Positions 60,327-64,000 of a stretch of 64,000 nt of DNA are shown here, one piece after another. Source of the stretch: Streptomyces dysideae (GTDB lineage: Bacteria; Actinomycetota; Actinomycetes; Streptomycetales; Streptomycetaceae). Both the position numbers and the translations under genes were made by a program. The stretch spans positions 259,629 to 323,628 of the forward strand of contig NZ_KQ949079.1 of NCBI RefSeq assembly GCF_001514305.1, read 5' to 3'. Numbering within the stretch: position 1 is the first letter of the stretch; each line of letters begins with the position of its first letter. Below the pieces are notes generated by a model, which made no database searches, was not told the DNA's origin, and saw only the letters and a list, made by a program, of their open reading frames with translations.

Positions 60327-61193
60327 ATGCAGCGAGCAGCCGATCGAGACCAGAGTGACCAGCGTGACCGGCGGGTGAAGCGCCGCCACCGCATCCTTGT
60401 GAGCGCGGCGGCCGTCCCCGTGATGCTGGTCGCCGCCGGCTGCTCGTCCGACTCCGGCTCGGACGACGGCGCGGGCAAGAGCGCGGCCAGTGAGAGTTCG
60501 ACGTCGGCGAGTCCGTCGCCGACAGTGCAGGCGGCGGTGTTCAAGTCGCTTCCGGAGCCGTGTTCGGCGCTGGCGAAGAAGACACTGACCGAGTTGGTCC
60601 CGAAGGCCAAGTCCGGCAAGGAGGGCACGTCGGACGATGTCGCGACGCGCGGCTCGTGCTCCTGGAGCAGCCTGGACAACAACGGTGTGAAGGGTTCCCA
60701 GTTCCGCTGGCTGAACGTCTCCCTGCTCCGCTTCGACTCGGATGTCACGCGCGGCGCGGGCGACAAGCTGGCTCGGGAGTACTACGAGAAGCAGATCGAG
60801 GACGCCCAGTCGGTGCCGGACGCGAAGAACGTCAAGTCGGAGCCGGTCACCGGTGCGGGCGACGAGGCGACGGCGGTGCGGTACGACCTGAAGAAGAAGG
60901 AAGGGTCCTTCAAGCAGCAGACAGTCGTGGCCCGCGTCGAGAACGTCGTCGTCACCGTCGACTACAACGGCGCCGGTCTGGCCGGCGAGAAGACCCCGAG
61001 CGCGGACACCCTGACGAAGCTGGCGCAGAAGGCCACGAAGGAGGCGGTGGCCGCGGTGACGAAGACGAACGGTACCGGTGCCGGCGGCTCGGCGACCAGC
61101 TCTCCGTCGGCGTCGAAGTCCCCGTCCAAGTCGGCGTCCAAGGCACCGTCGGCGAGCCCTTCTCCGTCCCAGTCGGCTACGAAGAAGAGCTGA
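60327..61193 (+). CDS. DUF3558 lipoprotein, second paralog
   Basis: A 288-residue lipoprotein with lipobox VAAGC (Cys39). Domain: LPEPCSALAKKTLTELVPKA, GSCSWSSLDNNGVKGSQFRW and QTVVARVENVVVTVDYNGAG. The C-terminus is a Ser/Lys/Pro-rich tail (SKSPSKSASKAPSASPSPSQ) that may cross the wall. ATG 60327 has GAAGGA just upstream; ATG 60312 is an alternative. It probably arose with the preceding gene by tandem duplication. Confidence 0.85.
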   Translation: MQRAADRDQSDQRDRRVKRRHRILVSAAAVPVMLVAAGCSSDSGSDDGAGKSAASESSTSASPSPTVQAAVFKSLPEPCSALAKKTLTELVPKAKSGKEGTSDDVATRGSCSWSSLDNNGVKGSQFRWLNVSLLRFDSDVTRGAGDKLAREYYEKQIEDAQSVPDAKNVKSEPVTGAGDEATAVRYDLKKKEGSFKQQTVVARVENVVVTVDYNGAGLAGEKTPSADTLTKLAQKATKEAVAAVTKTNGTGAGGSATSSPSASKSPSKSASKAPSASPSPSQSATKKS

Positions 61194-61275
61194 GCGACAC
61201 GGACCGGCCACCCGTCCGCCGCACACATGTGCCACTCTGTTGCGCGCAACAACACGCAAGGGGAGGGGAGTACGG

Positions 61276-62604
61276 GTGGCCGCGCCACTACAGCTGACAC
61301 GGATGCACCGCGTTCTCATCGGCGTGGTCGTCGCTGGTGCCGTCGTCATCGCGGGCATCGGCTTCGCGGGGTCGTACGCCGCCGTGCGCGAACTCGCCAT
61401 CCAAGAGGGTTTCGGGAACTTCAGTTACGTCTTCCCGATCGGTATCGACGCGGGCATCTGCGTCCTGCTCGCCCTCGACCTGCTCCTGACCTGGATACGG
61501 ATACCCTTCCCTCTCCTGCGTCAGACGGCCTGGCTCCTGACGGCGGCGACGATCGCCTTCAACGGCGCGGCGGCCTGGCCGGACCCGCTGGGTGTCGGCA
61601 TGCACGGGGTGATCCCGATCCTGTTCGTGGTCTCGGTGGAGGCCGCCCGGCACGCGATCGGCCGCATCGCGGACATCACGGCCGACAAGCACATGGAGGG
61701 CGTACGCCTCACCCGCTGGCTGCTCTCCCCGCTCCCCACGTTCCTGCTGTGGCGCCGCATGAAGCTCTGGGAGCTCCGCTCCTACGAGCAGGTCATCAGG
61801 CTGGAACAGGAACGCCTGGTGTACCAGGCCCGCCTCCGCTCCCGCTTCGGCCGAGCATGGCGCCGCAAGGCCCCCGTGGAGTCCCTGATGCCGCTGCGCC
61901 TGGCCCGCTACGGCGTGCCCTTGGCGGAGACGGCTCCGGCTGGGCTGGCGGCGGCGGGTATCGAGCCGGCGCTGCTCCCACCGGCACCGCAAGCAGCGCT
62001 GGACGCAGCGCCCGCAGCAGCGGCCGCCCCCTCTGCCCCAGCTCCGGGCGATCGTGCCGCTGGGGCGGCGCCCGTCCCACAGAGCGAGCAGCGCCTGGAG
62101 CTGGACAGCAACCAGAACGCAGAGCAGCAGGAGTACACACCCGAGCCGGACGAAAGCAGCCCCTGGTTCAACGCCCCCCAGCAGCAAACCCACTATCAGG
62201 GCGGCTACGACCCGTCGTACGACCCGCAGGAACAGTACGAGCAGTGGTACGACGAACAGCTCCAGGCAGAGGCCTACCAACAGGAACAGCAGCAGTACCA
62301 GGAACCCCCGCCCCCGGAACCCTCTCCGGAGGAGACCGGCACCTTCCCCATCCCGTCCGGCCCCAACCGCACCCGCCAGCTCGGCGAGGGCGGCGGCACC
62401 CCGACCCCCGAGCCGGACGAGGAGTCGTTCTACCAGGTGTTCAAGCAGTCGATAAGCGGCAGCGGCTACCCGACCCCGCGCGAGTTCAGTGACAACGTGG
62501 AGGCGACGTACGGCGTCCCGATCCTGGACGCCGACGCCAAGCGCATGGTCCTGCGCTTCACCAACCGCCACAACGCGGAGCTGGAAGAAAACCACATCGC
62601 GTAA
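61276..62604 (+). CDS. DUF2637 (SpdB-like) membrane protein
   Basis: A 442-residue protein. Four membrane helices occupy about residues 12-130 (VLIGVVVAGAVVIAGIGFAG; FPIGIDAGICVLLALDLLLT; TAWLLTAATIAFNGAAAWPD; GVIPILFVVSVEAARHAI). A cytoplasmic basic region follows (KLWELRSYEQVIRLEQERLV). The tail is Ala/Pro then Gln/Glu/Tyr-rich, closing with a folded segment SGSGYPTPREFSDNVEATYG. DUF2637 occurs in plasmid spread proteins and chromosomal Streptomyces proteins. GTG 61276 has GGAGGGG upstream. Confidence 0.85.
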   Translation: MAAPLQLTRMHRVLIGVVVAGAVVIAGIGFAGSYAAVRELAIQEGFGNFSYVFPIGIDAGICVLLALDLLLTWIRIPFPLLRQTAWLLTAATIAFNGAAAWPDPLGVGMHGVIPILFVVSVEAARHAIGRIADITADKHMEGVRLTRWLLSPLPTFLLWRRMKLWELRSYEQVIRLEQERLVYQARLRSRFGRAWRRKAPVESLMPLRLARYGVPLAETAPAGLAAAGIEPALLPPAPQAALDAAPAAAAAPSAPAPGDRAAGAAPVPQSEQRLELDSNQNAEQQEYTPEPDESSPWFNAPQQQTHYQGGYDPSYDPQEQYEQWYDEQLQAEAYQQEQQQYQEPPPPEPSPEETGTFPIPSGPNRTRQLGEGGGTPTPEPDEESFYQVFKQSISGSGYPTPREFSDNVEATYGVPILDADAKRMVLRFTNRHNAELEENHIA

Positions 62605-62620
62605 GCGCACGCGGACGACG

Positions 62621-62658
62621 GATGGGGGCGCCCGGCGATCTCGCCGGGCGCCCCCATC
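62621..62658. terminator. Bidirectional hairpin terminator
   Basis: A perfect GC-rich hairpin with arms 62621-62638 and 62641-62658 and a very short loop, between the convergent DUF2637 and lysS genes. It lies 16 bases after the DUF2637 stop and 33 bases from the lysS stop. Confidence 0.93.
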
Positions 62659-62691
62659 GCCGTAGAACCGGCAGAAACGCCAGAACCGGCG

Positions 62692-64000
62692 TTACTCCCC
62701 GAGCAGGGCCCGCACCCGCTCCTGCCCCACCGCGAGCAGCAGCGTGGGCAGGCGCGGCCCGGTGTCCCGCCCGACGAGCAGGTGGTACAGCAGGGCGAAG
62801 AAGGTGCGCTGGGCGGTCTTGATCTCCGGGGGCAGTTCCTTGGGCGTGGCGTCCGCGGCGAACCCGGACTGGACCTTGGGAACGCCGTACACGAGGTGGG
62901 TGAGCCCGTCCAGCGACCAGTGCGACTCCAGCCCGTCCAGCAGCAGCCGCAGGGACTGCTGGGAAGCCTCGTCGAGGGACTTCAGCAGGTCGGCGTCGGG
63001 TTCGTCGCGCACGATGGTCCGCTGGTCGGCGGGTACGTGCGTGTTGATCCAGGCCTCGGCCTTGTCGTACCGGGGACGGGCCTCGTCCAGGGAACCCAGC
63101 GGGTTCTCCGGGTCGAGTTCGCTCAGGATCCGCAGCGCCTGGTCCTGGTGCCCGGCGGTGATGTCGGCGACGGACGCGAGGGTCCGGTACGGCATCGGCC
63201 GGGGCGTCTTCGGCAGCTCACCGGCGGCCGTACGGACCGCACGCGCGTGTGCGGCGACGTCGGCCGGGAGAGCGGACCCTTCGGCGACCTTGGCGTCGAG
63301 CTTGTCCCACTCGTCGTAGAGGCGCTGGATCTCCTGGTCGAAGGCGATCTTGAATGACTGGTTGGGCCGGCGGCGGGCGTACAGCCAGCGCAGGAGCTGC
63401 GGCTCCATGATCTTCAGGGCGTCGGCGGGGGTGGGCACGCCGCCCCGCGAGGACGACATCTTGGCCATGCCGCTGATACCCACGAACGCGTACATCGGCC
63501 CGATCGGCTGCTTCCCGCCGAAGATCCCGACGATCTGGCCGCCGACCTGGAAGGACGACCCGGGAGACGAGTGGTCGACGCCACTGGGCTCGAAGACGAC
63601 CCCCTCGTACGCCCACCGCATCGGCCAGTCGACCTTCCAGACCAGCTTGCCGCGGTTGAACTCGGTCAGCCGGACGGTCTCGGCGAAGCCGCAGGCGTTG
63701 CAGGTGTACGACAGCTCGGTGGTGTCGTCGACGTAGGAGGTGACCGTGGTGAGGTCCTTCTCGCAGTTGCCGCAGTAGGGCTTGTACGGGAAGTAGCCGG
63801 CGGAGCCGTAGCTGCCGTCGTCCTCGGCGGCGGCGCCGGAGCCCTCGGCGGCCTCGAGCTCGGCCTCGTCGACCGGCTTCTGCGACTGCTGCTTCTTCGC
63901 CGGGGCCTTCTTGGTGCGGTACTGCTCGAGGATCGCGTCGATGTCGCCGCGGTGCCGCATGGCATGCAGGATCTGCTCGCGGTAGACGCCGGAGGTGTAC
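62692..64000 (-). CDS. lysS: Class I lysyl-tRNA synthetase (5' end outside window)
   Basis: The C-terminal 435 codons of an archaeal-type class I LysRS, which charges tRNA-Lys. Visible: YTSGVYREQILHAMRHRGDI at the window edge, a zinc ribbon CGNCEKDL...CNACGF, and KMSSS in GISGMAKMSSSRGGV, followed by the helical anticodon-binding domain. The HIGH motif lies beyond 64000. The coding frame continues to the edge, so ATG 63960 is internal. Streptomyces commonly carry this class I form in addition to a class II enzyme. Confidence 0.95.
   Translation of the reverse strand, partial: YTSGVYREQILHAMRHRGDIDAILEQYRTKKAPAKKQQSQKPVDEAELEAAEGSGAAAEDDGSYGSAGYFPYKPYCGNCEKDLTTVTSYVDDTTELSYTCNACGFAETVRLTEFNRGKLVWKVDWPMRWAYEGVVFEPSGVDHSSPGSSFQVGGQIVGIFGGKQPIGPMYAFVGISGMAKMSSSRGGVPTPADALKIMEPQLLRWLYARRRPNQSFKIAFDQEIQRLYDEWDKLDAKVAEGSALPADVAAHARAVRTAAGELPKTPRPMPYRTLASVADITAGHQDQALRILSELDPENPLGSLDEARPRYDKAEAWINTHVPADQRTIVRDEPDADLLKSLDEASQQSLRLLLDGLESHWSLDGLTHLVYGVPKVQSGFAADATPKELPPEIKTAQRTFFALLYHLLVGRDTGPRLPTLLLAVGQERVRALLGE

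Overview
The window is Streptomyces-type chromosome. GC and third-position GC are very high, GTG starts and 4-nt GTGA/ATGA overlaps are frequent, and the gene content is typical: futalosine menaquinone genes, DUF397/DUF5753 regulators, a ten-gene gvp cluster and a class I lysyl-tRNA synthetase. No rRNA, tRNA or CRISPR array was seen. The species cannot be named from sequence alone.

Layout. 1-5204 (mostly minus strand) holds late menaquinone genes: mqnE (cut by the window edge), an Lrp/AsnC regulator, mqnM (UbiX), mqnP (UbiA) and mqnL (UbiD), with a rhomboid protease on the other strand. 5291-17724 is accessory: a UvrA-like ATPase with a divergent MerR regulator, a transglutaminase-like protein, a cytosine-deaminase-like enzyme with a 2-oxoglutarate oxygenase, and a DUF5753-DUF397 pair, interspersed with broken genes. 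17791-25589 (minus) is conserved: ccsB-resB-ccdA-tlpA (system II cytochrome c maturation), a lipoprotein polysaccharide deacetylase, a histidine phosphatase and hemL, which together link heme supply to cytochrome c assembly. 25974-33000 is a heavily rearranged scar zone: integrase fragment, acetyltransferase fragment, AbiTii domain joined to a levanase tail, ABC-permease tail, and an intact ECF41 sigma factor. 33089-36439 is a large SARP/NB-ARC/TPR regulator. 37937-39514 encodes three small exported proteins (SCO0607-like, DUF6153, DUF305), followed by a beta-propeller phytase. 41634-43252 is a second scar zone around a 159-bp inverted-repeat element. 43689-51913 carries a two-component system, flavin enzymes, an AraC regulator, an SDR and small proteins. 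51970-57807 is a complete minus-strand gas-vesicle cluster in the order gvpO-A-F-G-Y-Z-J-L-S-K. Then come rtcB, two DUF3558 lipoproteins, a DUF2637 membrane protein and lysS (cut by the right edge).

The most distinctive property is gene decay. About fifteen loci are frameshifted, truncated or fused across deletion points. Twice, two divergent genes have both lost their 5' ends at one junction. Core genes are intact, which argues against general sequencing error and suggests a lineage losing accessory genes, although single frameshifts could still be assembly errors. Short tandem repeats (9-bp and 5-bp units) sit in one promoter region, one gene 3' end and two coding regions. I did not find a convincing wholly new multi-gene system. 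The best leads are the 159-bp palindromic element, the duplicated ~29-bp insertion inside a flavin reductase gene, the (GTP)n insertion in the SARP DNA-binding domain and the repeat-bearing promoter at 48.5 kb.
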